Below, in pieces: positions 63,344 through 64,000 of a DNA stretch of 64,000 bases. Under the pieces are notes generated by a model. The model searched no databases, had not been told where the DNA came from, and was given only the letters and a program-made list of their open reading frames with translations. The number at the start of each line of letters is the position of its first letter. The stretch's first letter is position 1. The DNA is from Nothophaeocryptopus gaeumannii (lineage: Eukaryota; Ascomycota; Dothideomycetes; Mycosphaerellales; Mycosphaerellaceae). The DNA lies in contig JASISA010000026.1 of assembly GCA_031771865.1 (NCBI GenBank), positions 1,736,001 through 1,800,000 of the forward strand, in the 5' to 3' direction. The position numbers were made by a program, and so were the translations under genes.

Positions 63344-64000
63344 ATGGCCGGCAACACGAGATACCTGCGATACATTGTCTTCGCCTTGATCGCTTTGATC
63401 CTCATACTCTTCATCACTTCATCCTCCTCGCGGGTGCCTGGCGCCGATCACCTGCAATCCGCCAGCGAACTGCTGAAATCACAAGGCATCTGGAAAGGCT
63501 CACATAGTGACTCCACATCCTCCAGCAGTGGGAGCACTTTTGTTTCTGGAGACAACAAGGACACCACAATTGGCAGCGATGTCAAGAACCCAGTGGATGT
63601 TATTGCGCCACAACACAGCGCGGCTTCTAGCTCGAGCAGCCATAATACCTCTCCGAACCCGCTTTCCGGCAGTCAAACACAGCTGCCCCCCGTCAAGGCA
63701 CCGGGTGAGCGCATGAACGCCACGTTTGTGACCCTGGCGCGAAATGGCGATGTCTGGGAGATTTCGCGCTCTATCAGACAGGTTGAGGACCGTTTCAACC
63801 GCAACTACAACTACGACTGGGTCTTCCTGAACGACGACGAGTTCGACGACACCTTCAAGAAAGTCACCACTGCCCTTACCTCCGGCAAAGCCCGTTACGG
63901 CAAGATTGACAAAGAGCATTGGGGATTCCCTGAATGGATTGACCAGGAGAAGGCGAAGAAAGTGAGAGAGGACATGCATGAGCGCAAGATCATCTATGGA
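63344..64000 (+). CDS. Alpha-1,2-mannosyltransferase (KRE2/MNT1 family, GT15), cut at the right edge
   Basis: 219 codons to the window end, frame open; the C-terminus lies outside. Golgi type II membrane enzyme that extends O- and N-linked mannans from GDP-mannose. Residues 1-8 are a short basic cytosolic tail, followed by one transmembrane anchor (YIVFALIALILILFITSS) and a Ser/Asn-rich stem to about residue 125. The start of the GT15 catalytic domain follows: RMNATFVTLARNGDVWEISR, RQVEDRFNRNYNYDWVFLND, EFDDTFKKVTTALTSGKARYG and PEWIDQEKAKKVREDMHER. The ATG at 63344 is placed just before the anchor. Which KRE2/KTR paralogue this is cannot be decided from the visible part. Confidence 0.92.
   Translation, partial: MAGNTRYLRYIVFALIALILILFITSSSSRVPGADHLQSASELLKSQGIWKGSHSDSTSSSSGSTFVSGDNKDTTIGSDVKNPVDVIAPQHSAASSSSSHNTSPNPLSGSQTQLPPVKAPGERMNATFVTLARNGDVWEISRSIRQVEDRFNRNYNYDWVFLNDDEFDDTFKKVTTALTSGKARYGKIDKEHWGFPEWIDQEKAKKVREDMHERKIIYG

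Overview
The window is nuclear DNA of a filamentous ascomycete (Pezizomycotina). A dothideomycete is my best guess, from gene content and style rather than any marker. The evidence is dense single-copy housekeeping genes on both strands; short GT-AG introns, mostly 47-72 nt, with CTAAC/CTGAC branch sites; and typically fungal families such as a HET-domain protein, a CFEM/Pth11-like receptor, GT15 mannosyltransferase, sedolisin, RGG-tailed DBR1 and SEN54. No virus, plasmid, CRISPR array or intact transposon was seen. All exon junctions are my reading of splice signals and protein conservation, not transcript evidence.

Layout. 0-12.5 kb: an acidic coiled-coil protein cut by the left edge, the mitochondrial SAM carrier PET8, a sedolisin with an in-frame stop, a small lysine-rich SANT-like protein, a TMEM19/DUF92 membrane protein, a HET-domain protein and a DUF7053 protein. 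12.5-14.9 kb: non-coding, with a four-copy degenerate repeat. 14.9-28.9 kb: a Ulp1-type SUMO protease divergent from an unknown conserved protein, a cytochrome P450, a bZIP factor, elongin C, lariat debranching enzyme DBR1, tRNA-splicing subunit SEN54 and a small unknown protein. 30-42.8 kb: a TRF/Tbf1-type telomere-repeat factor, a large PPR protein, phosphomevalonate kinase ERG8, a small mitochondrial protein and a Ser/His-rich unknown. 42.8-48.4 kb: gene-poor, holding a multiply interrupted tRNA-Leu(UAG) gene and a decayed short-chain dehydrogenase. 48.4-54.4 kb: a GT2 glycosyltransferase with altered motifs, a start-less ORF and a CFEM/Pth11-like receptor. 55.6-64 kb: BCP1, Rieske protein RIP1, ADP-ribose-1''-phosphatase POA1, PAT1, and a GT15 mannosyltransferase cut by the right edge.

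Main discovery. At 45749-45951 a tRNA-Leu(UAG) gene is invisible as a contiguous gene. It becomes a complete cloverleaf (7-bp acceptor stem, D, anticodon, variable and T arms, A73) only when three segments are removed: a canonical 16-nt anticodon-loop intron, and two segments of 52 and 55 nt that look exactly like spliceosomal introns (GT...CTAAC...AG). One splits the D arm and the other the T loop, so both internal Pol III promoter boxes are interrupted. I know of no described nuclear tRNA gene carrying mRNA-type introns.

Other notable points are the nonsense codon inside the sedolisin, a probable GC-AG intron before the last codons of elongin C, a very short or frame-breaking intron in SEN54, the SDR pseudogene lacking its catalytic lysine, and the tail-to-tail pairing of two intron-processing genes (DBR1, SEN54).
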